DNA of 64,000 nt from Leucobacter chromiiresistens (GCF_900102345.1 NZ_FNKB01000002.1:124001-188000), one strand, 5' to 3'; positions 31,907 to 42,557 are shown, counted from the stretch's first letter. Numbers and translations are program-made. Notes: generated by a model from the letters alone, not told the origin.

Positions 31907-32376
31907 TGCCCCGTAAAGGTCCCGCTCCCAAGCGCCCCGTCGTCGCTGATCCTGTCTACGGCTCGCCCGTAGTCAGCCAGCTCGTCAACAAGATCCTCCT
32001 CGACGGCAAGAAGGGTCTCGCCGAGCGCATCGTCTACGGTGCTCTCGAGACCGTCGCCGAGAAGTCGGGTCAGGACGCCGTCACGGTGCTCAAGAAGGCG
32101 CTCGACAACGTGCGCCCGACCCTCGAGGTCCGCTCGCGTCGCGTCGGCGGCAGCACCTACCAGGTGCCCGTCGAGGTCAAGCCGCATCGCGCCAACACGC
32201 TCGCCCTCCGCTGGCTCACCAGCTACGCGAAGGCTCGTCGTGAGAACTCGATGACGGATCGCCTCACCAACGAGATCCTCGACGCGTCCAACGGCCTCGG
32301 CGCCGCTGTGAAGCGTCGTGAGGACACGCACAAGATGGCCGAGTCGAACCGCGCGTTCGCTCACTACCGCTGGTAG
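31906..32376 (+). CDS. rpsG: 30S ribosomal protein S7
   Basis: A 156-residue S7, primary binder of the 16S 3' major domain. It starts [12 protein letters not shown] and contains [19 protein letters not shown] and the C-terminal [13 protein letters not shown]. Overlaps rpsL by one base. It is followed by a long stable hairpin before fusA, so fusA expression may be attenuated relative to S12 and S7. Confidence 0.98.
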   Translation: MPRKGPAPKRPVVADPVYGSPVVSQLVNKILLDGKKGLAERIVYGALETVAEKSGQDAVTVLKKALDNVRPTLEVRSRRVGGSTYQVPVEVKPHRANTLALRWLTSYAKARRENSMTDRLTNEILDASNGLGAAVKRREDTHKMAESNRAFAHYRW

Positions 32377-32382
32377 AACCTC

Positions 32383-32420
32383 GACGGTCGGCCGGTGCCC
32401 GCACGCACCGGCCGACCGTC
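32383..32420 (+). terminator. Attenuator-like hairpin between rpsG and fusA
   Basis: Perfect 15-bp arms (32383-32397 and 32406-32420, core GGTCGGCCGG) with an 8-base loop. No T tract follows, so partial termination or RNA processing is more likely than a full stop. Confidence 0.6.
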
Positions 32421-32511
32421 ATCGGGGCCCCGCCCCGCGACTTGGACGGCGCAGTTCGGCAGCCGAGTCGACATCTCCCGAAACTTCACCCCCACCCCGG
32501 AGGAGAACCCT

Positions 32512-34626
32512 GTGGCACAAGACGTGCTCACCGACCTGAGCAAGGTCCGCAACATCGGCATCATGGCCCACATCGATGCCGGCAAGACCACCACCACCGA
32601 GCGCATCCTGTTCTACACGGGTGTGAACCACAAGCTGGGCGAGACGCACGACGGCGCTTCGACGACTGACTGGATGGAGCAGGAGAAGGAGCGCGGCATC
32701 ACCATCACCAGCGCCGCCGTCACCTGCTTCTGGAACAAGAACCAGATCAACATCATCGACACGCCCGGCCACGTCGACTTCACCGTCGAGGTGGAGCGCT
32801 CGCTCCGCGTGCTCGACGGCGCCGTCGCCGTGTTCGACGGCAAGGAGGGCGTGGAGCCCCAGTCCGAGACCGTCTGGCGCCAGGCCGACAAGTACGGCGT
32901 GCCCCGCATCTGCTTCGTCAACAAGATGGACAAGATGGGCGCCGACTTCTACTTCACGGTCGACACCATCGTCAGCCGCCTCGGTGCGAAGCCGCTCGTC
33001 ATGCAGCTCCCGATCGGCTCCGAGTCCGACTTCATCGGGGTCGTCGACCTGCTGTCGATGCAGGCATTCGTCTGGGAGGGCGACGCCAAGGGCGACGTCT
33101 CGCTGGGCGCAGCCTACGAGACGCAGGAGATCCCGGCGGATCTGCAGGCGAAGGCCGAGGAGTACCGCGCGCAGCTCGTCGAGGCGGTCGCCGAGGCCGA
33201 CGACGCGCTGCTCGAGAAGTACTTCGCGGGTGAAGAGCTCAGCATCGACGAGATCAAGGCGGGCATCCGCAAGCTCGTCGTCAACAACGAGATCTACCCC
33301 GTGTACTGCGGCTCCGCGTTCAAGAACCGCGGCATCCAGCCGATGCTCGACGCGGTCGTCGACTTCCTCCCGAACCCGCTCGACGTGGGCGCGATCGAGG
33401 CGCACGACCCGCGCGACGAGTCCGTCGTCATCGAGCGCAAGCCGTCGGCGAGCGAGCCCTTCTCGGCGCTCGCGTTCAAGATCGCCGTGCACCCGTTCTT
33501 CGGTCGTCTGACCTACGTGCGCGTGTACTCCGGCAGCGTCCCCTCGGGCACCCAGGTGGTCAACTCCACCAAGGGCAAGAAGGAGCGCATCGGCAAGATC
33601 TTCCAGATGCACGCCAACAAGGAGATCCCGGTCGACGAGCTCACGGCGGGCAACATCTACGCCGTGATCGGTCTGAAGGACACGACCACCGGCGACACGC
33701 TCTCGGATTCGGCGAACCAGGTCGTCCTCGAGTCGATGACGTTCCCCGAGCCCGTCATCGAGGTGGCCATCGAGCCGAAGACGAAGAGCGACCAGGAGAA
33801 GCTGGGCGTCGCGATCCAGAAGCTCGCTGAAGAGGATCCCACGTTCCGCGTGAGCCTCAACGCCGAGACCGGCCAGACCGTGATCGCCGGCATGGGCGAG
33901 CTGCACCTCGACATCCTCGTGGATCGCATGAAGCGCGAGTTCAACGTCGAGGCGAACGTCGGCAAGCCGCAGGTGGCGTACCGCGAGACCATCCGCCGCG
34001 AGGTGCCGAAGTACGACTACACCCACAAGAAGCAGACCGGTGGTTCGGGTCAGTTCGCGAAGGTGCAGATCTCGCTGGCGCCGCTCGAGGGCGACGCCGA
34101 CAAGACCTACGAGTTCGAGGACAAGGTGACCGGCGGCCGCGTGCCGCGCGAGTACATCCCCTCGGTCGACGCGGGCATCCAGGACGCGATGCAGTACGGC
34201 ATTCTGGCGGGCTTCCCCGTTGTCAACGTGCGCGCGCAGCTGCTGGACGGCCAGTACCACGACGTCGACTCGTCGGAGATGGCGTTCAAGATCGCCGGTT
34301 CGATGGCGTTCAAGGAAGCCGCGCGTCTTGCGCAGCCCGTGCTGCTCGAGCCGCTCATGGCGGTCGAGGTGCGTACGCCCGAGGAGTACATGGGCGACGT
34401 CATCGGCGATCTGAACTCGCGTCGCGGGCAGATCCAGTCGATGGAGGATGCGAGTGGCGTCAAGGTCGTTCGCGCGCTCGTTCCCCTCTCCGAGATGTTC
34501 GGGTACATCGGCGATCTGCGGTCGAAGACCAGCGGCCGCGCGGTGTTCTCGATGACCTTCGACTCGTACGCCGAGGTTCCGAAGGCCGTCTCCGAGGAGA
34601 TCATCCAGAAGGCCAAGGGCGAGTAA
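32512..34626 (+). CDS. fusA: Elongation factor G
   Basis: A 704-residue translocation GTPase. It starts with GTG behind GGAGGAG. G1 is [15 protein letters not shown], switch I ends GITITSAA, G3 is DTPGHVDF and G4 is NKMDKMGAD; the domain II-V blocks are complete ([19 protein letters not shown]-like [17 protein letters not shown]). Third gene of the str operon. The alternative upstream open frame to 32395 is rejected because the family start [20 protein letters not shown] matches the GTG. Confidence 0.98.
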   Translation: MAQDVLTDLSKVRNIGIMAHIDAGKTTTTERILFYTGVNHKLGETHDGASTTDWMEQEKERGITITSAAVTCFWNKNQINIIDTPGHVDFTVEVERSLRVLDGAVAVFDGKEGVEPQSETVWRQADKYGVPRICFVNKMDKMGADFYFTVDTIVSRLGAKPLVMQLPIGSESDFIGVVDLLSMQAFVWEGDAKGDVSLGAAYETQEIPADLQAKAEEYRAQLVEAVAEADDALLEKYFAGEELSIDEIKAGIRKLVVNNEIYPVYCGSAFKNRGIQPMLDAVVDFLPNPLDVGAIEAHDPRDESVVIERKPSASEPFSALAFKIAVHPFFGRLTYVRVYSGSVPSGTQVVNSTKGKKERIGKIFQMHANKEIPVDELTAGNIYAVIGLKDTTTGDTLSDSANQVVLESMTFPEPVIEVAIEPKTKSDQEKLGVAIQKLAEEDPTFRVSLNAETGQTVIAGMGELHLDILVDRMKREFNVEANVGKPQVAYRETIRREVPKYDYTHKKQTGGSGQFAKVQISLAPLEGDADKTYEFEDKVTGGRVPREYIPSVDAGIQDAMQYGILAGFPVVNVRAQLLDGQYHDVDSSEMAFKIAGSMAFKEAARLAQPVLLEPLMAVEVRTPEEYMGDVIGDLNSRRGQIQSMEDASGVKVVRALVPLSEMFGYIGDLRSKTSGRAVFSMTFDSYAEVPKAVSEEIIQKAKGE

Positions 34627-34635
34627 TTCCGCCCG

Positions 34636-34672
34636 CCGGCCGGCGGAGGCGCACTGCATCTCCGCCGGCCGG
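34636..34672 (+). terminator. Hairpin between fusA and tuf
   Basis: Perfect 13-bp arms (34636-34648 and 34660-34672, core CCGGCCGGCGG) with an 11-base loop, 10 bases after the fusA stop. It suggests partial separation of tuf, which also has a possible -10 box TAACAT at 34706-34711. Confidence 0.6.
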
Positions 34673-34788
34673 TCGGCTCAGGTCGCGATCGCAGCCCTGA
34701 GCTTGTAACATAGTGACACCAACCCCGTATTCGTGTCCTCCGAAACCGTCGGAGGAAAACGGTACTCGACGTCCTGAGGAGGACCATA

Positions 34789-35982
34789 GTGGCGAAGGCC
34801 AAGTTCGAGCGGACCAAGCCGCACGTAAACATCGGAACGATCGGTCACGTCGACCACGGTAAGACGACTCTTACCGCGGCGATCTCGAAGACCCTCGCCG
34901 ACAAGTTCCCGTCCGACGTGAACGTGCAGCGCGACTTCGACACGATCGACTCGGCTCCCGAGGAGCGCCAGCGCGGCATCACCATCAACATCTCGCACGT
35001 TGAGTACGAGACCGACAAGCGCCACTACGCGCACGTCGATGCCCCCGGTCACGCTGACTACATCAAGAACATGATCACGGGTGCTGCGCAGATGGACGGC
35101 GCGATCCTCGTGGTCGCGGCGACCGACGGCATGATGGCTCAGACCAAGGAGCACATCCTGCTCGCCAAGCAGGTCGGCGTTCCCTACCTGCTCGTCGCCC
35201 TCAACAAGAGCGACATGGTCGACGACGAGGAGATCCTCGAGCTCGTCGAGATGGAGGTCCGCGAGGAGCTCTCCAAGCAGGGCTACCCCGGAGACGACGT
35301 CCCCGTCGTCCGCGTCTCGGGCTACGAGGCGCTGCAGGGCACCGAGAAGTGGGTCAACTCCATCGTCGAGCTCATGGAAGCCGTCGACGAGTCGATCCCG
35401 GATCCGGTGCGCGACAAGGACAAGCCGTTCCTGATGCCCGTCGAGGACGTCTTCACGATCACCGGTCGTGGCACCGTCGTCACCGGCCGCGCCGAGCGCG
35501 GCACGCTGAAGATCAACTCCGAGGTCGAGATCGTGGGTCTGCGCCCGACGCAGAAGACGACCGTCACCGGTATCGAGATGTTCCACAAGCAGCTCGACGA
35601 GGCATGGGCCGGCGAGAACTGCGGTCTGCTCCTCCGCGGCACGAAGCGCGAGGACGTCGAGCGCGGCCAGGTCGTCGTGGCCCCGGGCTCGATCACCCCG
35701 CACACCAAGTTCGACGGCACCGCCTACATCCTGAAGAAGGACGAGGGCGGCCGCCACAACCCGTTCGAGACGAACTACCGTCCGCAGTTCTACTTCCGTA
35801 CGACTGACGTGACCGGTGTCATCACCCTTCCCGAGGACAAGCCGATGGTCATGCCCGGCGACACCACGGACATGTCGGTCGAGCTGATCCAGCCGATCGC
35901 TATGGAAGAGGGCCTCGGCTTCGCGATCCGTGAGGGTGGCCGCACCGTCGGCGCCGGCACGGTGACGAAGGTCGTCGAGTAA
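34789..35982 (+). CDS. tuf: Elongation factor Tu
   Basis: A 397-residue EF-Tu that delivers aminoacyl-tRNA to the ribosome. It starts with GTG behind GAGGAGG. GTPase motifs: [31 protein letters not shown]. The beta-barrel domains are intact, including the C-terminal [16 protein letters not shown]. The gene may have its own promoter in the 162-base gap after fusA, in addition to read-through, as is common for this abundant protein. A very strong terminator follows. Confidence 0.98.
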   Translation: MAKAKFERTKPHVNIGTIGHVDHGKTTLTAAISKTLADKFPSDVNVQRDFDTIDSAPEERQRGITINISHVEYETDKRHYAHVDAPGHADYIKNMITGAAQMDGAILVVAATDGMMAQTKEHILLAKQVGVPYLLVALNKSDMVDDEEILELVEMEVREELSKQGYPGDDVPVVRVSGYEALQGTEKWVNSIVELMEAVDESIPDPVRDKDKPFLMPVEDVFTITGRGTVVTGRAERGTLKINSEVEIVGLRPTQKTTVTGIEMFHKQLDEAWAGENCGLLLRGTKREDVERGQVVVAPGSITPHTKFDGTAYILKKDEGGRHNPFETNYRPQFYFRTTDVTGVITLPEDKPMVMPGDTTDMSVELIQPIAMEEGLGFAIREGGRTVGAGTVTKVVE

Positions 35983-36026
35983 GTCTCGGAGCACCACCAG
36001 TACCCGCCGCCTTCGGGCCGGGTACG

Positions 36027-36059
36027 AGAACCCCCGGGGATCCGTCCCCGGGGGTTCTT
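36027..36059 (+). terminator. str operon terminator
   Basis: Perfect 14-bp arms (36027-36040 and 36045-36058, core AACCCCCGGGG) with a 4-base loop, 45 bases after the tuf stop, followed by TT. Further C/G-rich repeats and a GCGCCTGCGCG inverted repeat (36101-36111 / 36125-36135) lie before the next gene. Confidence 0.9.
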
Positions 36060-36203
36060 CCGTTCCCCGGGGATCCATCCCGGGCCGCATTCGTTCCCGG
36101 GCGCCTGCGCGCGGCCTCCGCTTCCGCGCAGGCGCGCCGCGGTATCCTCGAAGCTGATCCACGCCCGACGTCACCGGACCCGGGCGCAATGAAGGGAGGC
36201 CGT

Positions 36204-38003
36204 GTGCCGCAGTCCGCCGCGGGCCGCATCGCCCACTTCACCCGGCAGTACGGCGTGCTCTTCATCGCCGACGCCGCGGCATGGGGGATCGGGATCCTCG
36301 CAGCGCTCGTGCTGCGGTTCGACTTCAACCTCATGCGCATCCACTGGGGGTGGACGCTCGTCGTCATCGGCATCACCGCCCTGCTGCAGCTCGGAGCGGG
36401 CTGGGTGTTCTCCCTCTACCGCAACCGCTACCAGGTCGGCAGCTTCGACGAGGTGCGCGTGCTCGTGCTCGACATCGTCGTCGTCATGACCGTGGCGTGG
36501 TTGTTCGCCTACATCGTCGGCTACGGCAACGGCATTCCCCGCAGCACCCTCTTCATCGCCGCCCCCATCACCTTCAGCCTCATGGGGGTCGCGCGCTACG
36601 TGGCTCGGCTGTACGTCGAGCGGCAGATGCTCCCGGGCTCCGAGGCCGAGCGCACGCTGCTCTACGGGGCGGGGTATCTGGGCGTGCAGACCGCGAAGCG
36701 ACTGCTGACGGACGCGAAGGGGTCCGCCCTCCCGGTCGGCTTCATCGACGACGATCCGAAGAAGCGCCGGCAGGAGGTGCGCGGCGTGCGCGTGCTCGGC
36801 GGCTTCGACGATCTCGCCGACGTGGCCCGGCGCACGCGCGCGACCAAGCTCATCGTCTGCATCGGCGACGCCGATGCGGGGCTCATGCGTCGCGTCGACG
36901 AGGCGGCGAATCGGGCGGGCATGACGGCCCTGGTGCTCCCGCCGCTCGACCAGATCCTCCGCAACAACGCGGTGATCTCCGATTTGCGCCAGCTCTCGAT
37001 CGAGGATCTCATCGGTCGGCACCCGGTCCGGCTCGACACCGAGTCGATCGCGTCGTACCTCCAGGATCGACGGGTGCTGGTGACCGGCGCCGGCGGCTCG
37101 ATCGGGTCGGAGCTCTGCCGCCAGCTCGCGCGCTTCGCGCCGCGGGAGCTCATCATGCTCGACCGCGACGAGACATCGCTGCAGGAGACGCAGCTCTCCA
37201 TCAGCGGCCACGGGCTGCTCGACACGAACGACGTGGTGCTCGCCGACATCCGCGATGCGGGCGCGCTCGAGCGGCTCTTCCTCGAGCGGCGCCCCGAGGT
37301 GGTCTTCCACGCAGCGGCGCTGAAGCACCTGCCCATGCTCGAGCAGTACCCCGACGAGGCGTGGAAGACGAACGTGCTCGGCACGCTGAACGTGCTGCGC
37401 GCGGCCCAGGCGGCTGAGGTGAGCACGTTCGTCAACATCTCGACGGACAAGGCGGCGAACCCCACGAGCGTGCTCGGGCACTCCAAGCGGGTCGCCGAGA
37501 AGCTGACCGCGTGGATGGCCGAGCACACGGGTCGGCGGTATCTCTCCGTGCGGTTCGGCAACGTGATCGGCAGCCGCGGGTCGATGCTGCCGACGTTCCG
37601 CAAGCTCATCGACGCGGGCGGCCCGGTCACCGTGACGCATCCGAACGTCACGCGGTTCTTCATGACCATCCCGGAGGCCTGCCAGTTGGTGGTGCAGGCG
37701 GGCGGCATCGGCCGGCCCGGCGAGGTGCTGATCCTCGACATGGGGGAGCCGGTGAGCATTCTCGACGTTGCGAAGCGCATGATCGCGCAGTCGGGTCGCG
37801 ATGTCGACATCGTGTTCACGGGGCTGCGGCACGGCGAAAAGCTGCATGAGGAGCTCGTGGGCGACGGCGAGGGAGACGAGCGCCCGTACCATCCCAAGAT
37901 CTCGCATGCGCGCGTCGACTCGATCTCGCCTGCGGTGCTGGACCACGAGGGGTGGGTGGCGCGCATGGATCTGACCGCCGAAGCCGAGGAGCGGGTGCAG
38001 TGA
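36204..38003 (+). CDS. Membrane-anchored NDP-sugar dehydratase/epimerase (PglF/CapD-like polysaccharide biosynthesis protein)
   Basis: About 599 residues. Four N-terminal membrane segments (from VLFIADAAAWGIGILAALVL through APITFSLMGVARYVA) are followed by a CoA-binding-like Rossmann domain (TLLYGAGYLGVQTAKRLL) and an extended SDR domain with GTGAGGSIGSELCRQ-type loop (seen as VTGAGGSIGSELC). Its catalytic part NISTDKAANPTSVLGHSKR has the Asp-Lys form of membrane 4,6-dehydratases acting on UDP-N-acetylhexosamines. The GTG at 36204 has AAGGGAGG four bases upstream; an ATG at 36189 (five codons longer) has none. Its stop overlaps the next start. Product is probably a precursor sugar for a surface glycan. 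Confidence 0.85.
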   Translation: MPQSAAGRIAHFTRQYGVLFIADAAAWGIGILAALVLRFDFNLMRIHWGWTLVVIGITALLQLGAGWVFSLYRNRYQVGSFDEVRVLVLDIVVVMTVAWLFAYIVGYGNGIPRSTLFIAAPITFSLMGVARYVARLYVERQMLPGSEAERTLLYGAGYLGVQTAKRLLTDAKGSALPVGFIDDDPKKRRQEVRGVRVLGGFDDLADVARRTRATKLIVCIGDADAGLMRRVDEAANRAGMTALVLPPLDQILRNNAVISDLRQLSIEDLIGRHPVRLDTESIASYLQDRRVLVTGAGGSIGSELCRQLARFAPRELIMLDRDETSLQETQLSISGHGLLDTNDVVLADIRDAGALERLFLERRPEVVFHAAALKHLPMLEQYPDEAWKTNVLGTLNVLRAAQAAEVSTFVNISTDKAANPTSVLGHSKRVAEKLTAWMAEHTGRRYLSVRFGNVIGSRGSMLPTFRKLIDAGGPVTVTHPNVTRFFMTIPEACQLVVQAGGIGRPGEVLILDMGEPVSILDVAKRMIAQSGRDVDIVFTGLRHGEKLHEELVGDGEGDERPYHPKISHARVDSISPAVLDHEGWVARMDLTAEAEERVQ

Positions 38004-39097
38004 CCCCGTTCGCCGCAGCCGGGCTCGCGGGAGGCGTCGCCCTCGTCGCGAGCGCCCTGCTGCCGTTCGCCGTCCGTCCGCTCCTCGTGCGTCTCGGCAT
38101 CATGGACGTGCCGAACGAGCGCTCCTCGCACGAGCGCCCGGTGCTGCGCGGCCTGGGGCTCTCGGTGCTCATCGCCATGGGGATCCCGGGGGCGACTGCC
38201 GTGCTGCTGCTCTCCGCGAGCTCCACTCCCCAGGCCGGGTGGCTGATGCTGGTGATCGTGCTGGCCGGCTCGATCGCGGCCGGACTGCTCGGTCTCGCCG
38301 AAGACCTGCGCGGGCTGAGCGTCGCAGCCCGGAGCGTGCTGCTCCTCGCACTTGCGTTCGCCGCGGCCCTCACTCTGCTGCGCACCGCGCCTCGGGGCGT
38401 CGACTACGCTCCCGCGCTCGACGGCGGGAGCGCGTCGTTCGGCGCAGTGAGCGGGGGCCCCGCCTTCCCGCTCTGGGCGTCGCTCGCGCTGACGGTGTAC
38501 GCCGTGCTCTTCATCTCGAGCTACATCAACGTGGCCAACTTCATGGACGGCCTGAACGGCATCAGCGGCTTCCACGGCATCATCGCGGGGCTCACGTTCG
38601 CGGCAGCGGGATGGATGCTGGGCGTGCCGTGGCTGTGCGCCGCCGGTCTCGTGCTGGCCGCGGGCTTCGCCGGCTTCCTGCCCTGGAATCTCACCAAGCC
38701 CGGCGCTTTTCTCGGCGATGTCGGCAGCTACCTGCTCGGCGGCGCAGTGGCGATCACCAGCTTCGCCGCTCTCGTCGCCGGAGTGCCCCTGCTCGCCACG
38801 ATCGGGCCGATGGTCATCTACTTCGGCGACGTCGCCGTCACGCTCGTGAAGCGCGTCCGTGCGGGGCGACGGTGGGACGAGCCGCACAAGGAGCACGTCT
38901 ACCAGCGCATCCAGCAGCTCGGCTACACCCACGTGCAGGCCTCCGGCATGGCCGCGTCGGCGACGCTCGCGACGTCCCTGCTCGGGCTCGGCTCGCTCTT
39001 CACCGGCATCGCGGGATCCCTCGCGCTCTTCGCCGCCGGACTGGTGGTGCTCGTGCTCTACCTGCTGCTCCCGAAGCTGCTGCCGAGCCGCGCCTGA
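38000..39097 (+). CDS. WecA/MraY-family undecaprenyl-phosphate glycosylphosphotransferase
   Basis: A 365-residue polytopic membrane enzyme with about ten hydrophobic segments. Family marks: DVPNERSSHERPVLRGLGL near the N-terminus, GLAEDLRGLS, the active-site segment NVANFMDGLNGISGFHG, and FLGDVGSYLLGGA. The late cytoplasmic loop has DEPHKEHVYQRIQQLGYTH. Such enzymes move a sugar-1-phosphate from UDP-sugar onto undecaprenyl phosphate, starting a lipid-linked glycan. The GTG start overlaps the dehydratase stop (GTGA). Together the two genes could make and load the first sugar; later glycosyltransferases are not in the window. Confidence 0.87.
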   Translation: MTPFAAAGLAGGVALVASALLPFAVRPLLVRLGIMDVPNERSSHERPVLRGLGLSVLIAMGIPGATAVLLLSASSTPQAGWLMLVIVLAGSIAAGLLGLAEDLRGLSVAARSVLLLALAFAAALTLLRTAPRGVDYAPALDGGSASFGAVSGGPAFPLWASLALTVYAVLFISSYINVANFMDGLNGISGFHGIIAGLTFAAAGWMLGVPWLCAAGLVLAAGFAGFLPWNLTKPGAFLGDVGSYLLGGAVAITSFAALVAGVPLLATIGPMVIYFGDVAVTLVKRVRAGRRWDEPHKEHVYQRIQQLGYTHVQASGMAASATLATSLLGLGSLFTGIAGSLALFAAGLVVLVLYLLLPKLLPSRA

Positions 39098-39116
39098 GGC
39101 GCGCGACACGCCCGGG

Positions 39117-39145
39117 TTGCACGGTGGCTGCCCGCGTGCGAGAAT
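39117..39145 (+). promoter_or_regulatory. Candidate S10 operon promoter
   Basis: TTGCAC (39117-39122), 17 bases, GAGAAT (39140-39145), predicting a start near 39152 and a leader of about 310 bases. Confidence 0.5.
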
Positions 39146-39179
39146 AGACAGGTTCAGTACTCCGCGCTCCGGTGCGGAT

Positions 39180-39333
39180 CACTGCCAGGCAGTGCATAAC
39201 CGCCCCGTTCGCTCGGGGTTCCGGTTAGGCCGCGGGTAGCGAACGAGACCTGCACGCCGTTGGGCGGCCAGACGTCAGTCCGGCCGCTTTCGTGCGCGTG
39301 GGGCCGCCTCGCCCGTCCATACGGGCAGGGCGG
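39180..39333 (+). ncRNA. Structured leader of the S10 operon
   Basis: Four inverted repeats in the 365-base gene-free stretch before rpsJ: CACTGCC/GGCAGTG (39180-39194), GTTCGCT/AGCGAAC (39207-39213, 39238-39244), GCGGCC/GGCCGC followed by TTT (39264-39290), and 13-base arms with two mismatches around a CCAT loop (39304-39333). The third looks like an attenuator. Ribosomal protein control of the S10 leader (by L4 in enteric bacteria) is the obvious hypothesis, but this structure is not one I recognise. Confidence 0.45.
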
Positions 39334-39462
39334 TATTGACAGGTGAACAGAGACCCAGCACGAAGCGCGCAAGCGCTGCAGCCAGGGCGCTGGTACGTAA
39401 GACGTCCAATGCCGCGATCCCTCGGGGGAGCGGTACGACGCAAGTAGAAAGTAGAGAGTCAC

Positions 39463-39771
39463 ATGGCGGGACAGAAGATCCGCATCCGACTGAAGTCGTA
39501 TGACCACGAGGTCATCGACAGCTCCGCACGCAAGATCGTCGACACGGTGACCCGCGCGGGTGCGACCGTGATCGGCCCCGTGCCGCTCCCCACGGAGAAG
39601 AACGTGATCGCAGTGATCCGTTCGCCCCACAAGTACAAGGACAGCCGCGAGCACTTCGAGAAGCGCACGCACAAGCGCCTGATCGACATCGTCGATCCCA
39701 CCCCGAAGGCCGTCGATTCGCTCATGCGTCTCGATCTGCCTGCCGACGTCAACATCGAGATCAAGCTCTAA
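39463..39771 (+). CDS. rpsJ: 30S ribosomal protein S10
   Basis: A 102-residue S10 starting [19 protein letters not shown], with the conserved [26 protein letters not shown] loop that also serves the NusB/NusE role in antitermination. First gene of the S10 operon. The ATG follows AGAGAG. Confidence 0.98.
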   Translation: MAGQKIRIRLKSYDHEVIDSSARKIVDTVTRAGATVIGPVPLPTEKNVIAVIRSPHKYKDSREHFEKRTHKRLIDIVDPTPKAVDSLMRLDLPADVNIEIKL

Positions 39772-39785
39772 GGGGGGATCCGGAA

Positions 39786-40439
39786 ATGTCAGTAGTACGC
39801 AACGTGAAGGGTCTTCTGGGCACCAAGCTCGGTATGACGCAGGTCTGGGACGAGAACGGCAACGTCGTTCCCGTCACCGTCATCGAGGTGGCGCCGAACG
39901 TCGTCACCCAGATCCGCACCGCTGAGGTCGACGGCTACAGCGCCGTGCAGATCGCCGCAGGTCAGATCGACCCCCGCAAGGTGAACAAGCCCACGGCCGG
40001 TCACTTCGAGAAGGCCGGCGTCACGCCGCGCCGCCACCTCACCGAGGTGCGCACCTCCGACGCGTCGGAGTACTCGCTGGGCCAGGAGCTCACCGTCGAC
40101 GGCACCTTCGAGGCCGGTCAGCTGATCGACGTCGTCGGCACGTCGAAGGGCAAGGGCTTCGCCGGCGCCATGAAGCGTCACAACTTCAAGGGCGTCAGCG
40201 CATCGCACGGCGCGCACCGCAACCACCGCAAGCCCGGCTCGATCGGTGGCGCAGCCACTCCCGGCCGCGTCTTCCGCGGTCAGCGCATGCCCGGTCGCAT
40301 GGGCGGCGAGCGCGTCACCGTGCAGAACCTCACCGTGCAGGCGGTCGACGCCGAGAAGGGGCTCATCCTGGTCAAGGGTGCGGTTCCCGGCGCGCGCGGT
40401 CGTCTCGTATTCGTTCGCAACGCAGTGAAGGGGGCGTAG
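39786..40439 (+). CDS. rplC: 50S ribosomal protein L3
   Basis: A 217-residue L3. It starts near [16 protein letters not shown], and the conserved loop [15 protein letters not shown] followed by [17 protein letters not shown] reaches toward the peptidyl transferase centre. It follows rpsJ by 14 bases with GGGGG before the ATG. Confidence 0.98.
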   Translation: MSVVRNVKGLLGTKLGMTQVWDENGNVVPVTVIEVAPNVVTQIRTAEVDGYSAVQIAAGQIDPRKVNKPTAGHFEKAGVTPRRHLTEVRTSDASEYSLGQELTVDGTFEAGQLIDVVGTSKGKGFAGAMKRHNFKGVSASHGAHRNHRKPGSIGGAATPGRVFRGQRMPGRMGGERVTVQNLTVQAVDAEKGLILVKGAVPGARGRLVFVRNAVKGA

Positions 40440-40442
40440 TTC

Positions 40443-41096
40443 ATGGCTACCGCTACCAAGCTCGAGGTGTTCGACGCACAGGGCAAGAAGGCCGGGTCGG
40501 TTGATCTTCCCGAGACCATCTTCGGCGTCGACCCCAACATCCCGCTGATCCACCAGGTGGTCACCGCTCAGCTCGCCGCTGCGCGTCAGGGAACGCACAA
40601 GACCAAGAACCGCGGCGAGGTCTCCGGTTCGGGCGTCAAGCCGTTCAAGCAGAAGGGCACCGGCCGCGCCCGTCAGGGTTCGGTGCGCGCTCCCGAGCAC
40701 CGCGGCGGCGGCGTCGTGCACGGCCCCGTGCCGCGCGACTACGCTCAGCGCACCCCCAAGAAGATGATCGCTGCTGCACTTCGCGGCCTGCTCTCGGATC
40801 GCGCCCGCGCGAACCGCCTGCACGTCGTCGAGACGTTCGGCATCGCCGACAAGCCCAGCACCAAGGCCGCTCGCGAGTTCCTCGCGTCGGTGGCGCCGGG
40901 CAAGCGCGTGCTCGTGGTCATCACCCGTGAGGATGAGCTGACGGCGCTCAGCGTTCGCAACCTGGCGCACGTCCACGTGCTGTTCCAGGATCAGCTCAAC
41001 GCCTACGACGTGGTCGTCAGCGACGATCTCGTCTTCACCAAGGCCGCCTTCGACGCGTTCGTCGATGGCCGTGCCGCTCAGGAGGACACGAAGTGA
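40443..41096 (+). CDS. rplD: 50S ribosomal protein L4
   Basis: A 217-residue L4 with the extended exit-tunnel loop [20 protein letters not shown] followed by [16 protein letters not shown]. In enteric bacteria L4 represses its own S10 operon; whether it does so here is unknown, though the operon has a structured leader. Overlaps the rplW start by 4 bases. Confidence 0.98.
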   Translation: MATATKLEVFDAQGKKAGSVDLPETIFGVDPNIPLIHQVVTAQLAAARQGTHKTKNRGEVSGSGVKPFKQKGTGRARQGSVRAPEHRGGGVVHGPVPRDYAQRTPKKMIAAALRGLLSDRARANRLHVVETFGIADKPSTKAAREFLASVAPGKRVLVVITREDELTALSVRNLAHVHVLFQDQLNAYDVVVSDDLVFTKAAFDAFVDGRAAQEDTK

Positions 41097-41392
41097 GCTT
41101 GAACAAGTCCGCACACGACGTCATCATCCGCCCGATCGTCTCGGAGAAGAGCTACGGTCTCATCGACGCCAACGGCCAGTACACCTTCGAGGTGCAGCCG
41201 GAGTCGAACAAGACCGAGATCAAGCTCGCCGTCGAGGAGGTCTTCAATGTGAAGGTCGCCAAGGTCCGCACGCTGACCCGCAAGGGCAAGTCCCGCCGCA
41301 CCAAGTTCGGCCTGGGCAAGCGCAAGGACACGAAGCGCGCGATCGTCACCCTGAAGTCGGGCTCCATCGACATCTTCACGGCTGCGCTGTAG
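41093..41392 (+). CDS. rplW: 50S ribosomal protein L23
   Basis: A 99-residue L23 at the exit tunnel, docking site for trigger factor and SRP. The start GTG overlaps the L4 stop (GTGA). Typical blocks: [17 protein letters not shown] and [20 protein letters not shown]. Confidence 0.97.
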   Translation: MSLNKSAHDVIIRPIVSEKSYGLIDANGQYTFEVQPESNKTEIKLAVEEVFNVKVAKVRTLTRKGKSRRTKFGLGKRKDTKRAIVTLKSGSIDIFTAAL

Positions 41393-41414
41393 AAGGGGCG
41401 AAGAGGAACACATC

Positions 41415-42251
41415 ATGGCAATTCGCAAGTACAAGCCGACGACCCCGGGTCGTCGCGGCTCGAGCGTTGCTGATTTCGCTGAAATCACCCGCTCGACGCC
41501 TGAGAAGTCGCTGCTCCGCCCGCTCCCCAAGACCGGCGGCCGCAACAACCAGGGCCGGATCACCACCCGTCACATCGGTGGTGGCCACAAGCGCCAGTAC
41601 CGCGTCATCGACTTCCGTCGTCATGACAAGGACGGCGTGAACGCCAAGGTCGCGCACATCGAGTACGACCCGAACCGCACGGCGCGCATCGCGCTGCTGC
41701 ACTTCGTGGACGGCACGAAGCGTTACATCATCGCCCCGAACAAGCTGAAGCAGGGCGACATCATCGAGTCGGGCGCCGGCGCGGATATCAAGCCGGGCAA
41801 CAACCTGCCGCTGCGCAACATCCCGACCGGTACCGTCATCCACGCCATCGAGCTGAAGCCGGGCGGGGGAGCGAAGCTCGCTCGTTCCGCCGGCGCTTCG
41901 GTCCGCCTCGTGGCGAAGGACGGCCCCTACGCCCAGCTGCGTCTGCCCTCGGGCGAGATCCGCAACGTCGACGCGCGCTGCCGCGCGACCGTCGGCGAGG
42001 TGGGCAACGCCGAGCAGTCGAACATCAACTGGGGCAAGGCCGGCCGCATGCGCTGGAAGGGCGTCCGCCCGACCGTGCGCGGTGTCGTCATGAACCCGGT
42101 CGATCACCCGCACGGCGGTGGCGAAGGCCGCACCTCCGGTGGACGTCATCCGGTCAGCCCCTGGGGCCAGAAGGAAGGCCGCACGCGCCATCCGAACAAG
42201 GAAAGCGACAAGCTCATCGTGCGTCGCCGTAACGCTGGCAAGAAGCGTTAG
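41415..42251 (+). CDS. rplB: 50S ribosomal protein L2
   Basis: A 278-residue L2, needed for subunit joining and peptidyl transfer. The C-terminal [21 protein letters not shown] contains the essential His region. It starts [15 protein letters not shown], with AAGAGGA before the ATG. Confidence 0.98.
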   Translation: MAIRKYKPTTPGRRGSSVADFAEITRSTPEKSLLRPLPKTGGRNNQGRITTRHIGGGHKRQYRVIDFRRHDKDGVNAKVAHIEYDPNRTARIALLHFVDGTKRYIIAPNKLKQGDIIESGAGADIKPGNNLPLRNIPTGTVIHAIELKPGGGAKLARSAGASVRLVAKDGPYAQLRLPSGEIRNVDARCRATVGEVGNAEQSNINWGKAGRMRWKGVRPTVRGVVMNPVDHPHGGGEGRTSGGRHPVSPWGQKEGRTRHPNKESDKLIVRRRNAGKKR

Positions 42252-42275
42252 TCGACAGGTAGGAGAGAGTAGAAG

Positions 42276-42557
42276 ATGCCTCGTAGTCTCAAGAAGGGCC
42301 CCTTCGTCGACAACCACCTGTTGAACAAGGTGATTGTCCAGAACGAAGCCGGTTCCAAGAACGTGATCAAGACCTGGTCGCGCCGCTCGATGATCATCCC
42401 GGCGATGCTGGGTCACACCATCGCGGTGCACGACGGTCGGAAGCACATCCCCGTGTTCGTCACGGAGACCATGGTCGGTCACAAGCTGGGCGAGTTCGCG
42501 CCCACGCGTACCTTCCGCGGTCACGTGAAGGACGACAAGAAGGGCCGTCGCCGCTAA
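42276..42557 (+). CDS. rpsS: 30S ribosomal protein S19
   Basis: A 93-residue S19 starting [15 protein letters not shown] and ending with the basic KDDKKGRRR tail. It contains the conserved [20 protein letters not shown] block. Located 24 bases after rplB with GGAGAG upstream. Confidence 0.98.
   Translation: MPRSLKKGPFVDNHLLNKVIVQNEAGSKNVIKTWSRRSMIIPAMLGHTIAVHDGRKHIPVFVTETMVGHKLGEFAPTRTFRGHVKDDKKGRRR

Noticed and set aside
39336..39341. TTGACA as a second promoter for the S10 operon
   Set aside because: A perfect -35 hexamer, but there is no acceptable -10 hexamer 16-18 bases downstream.
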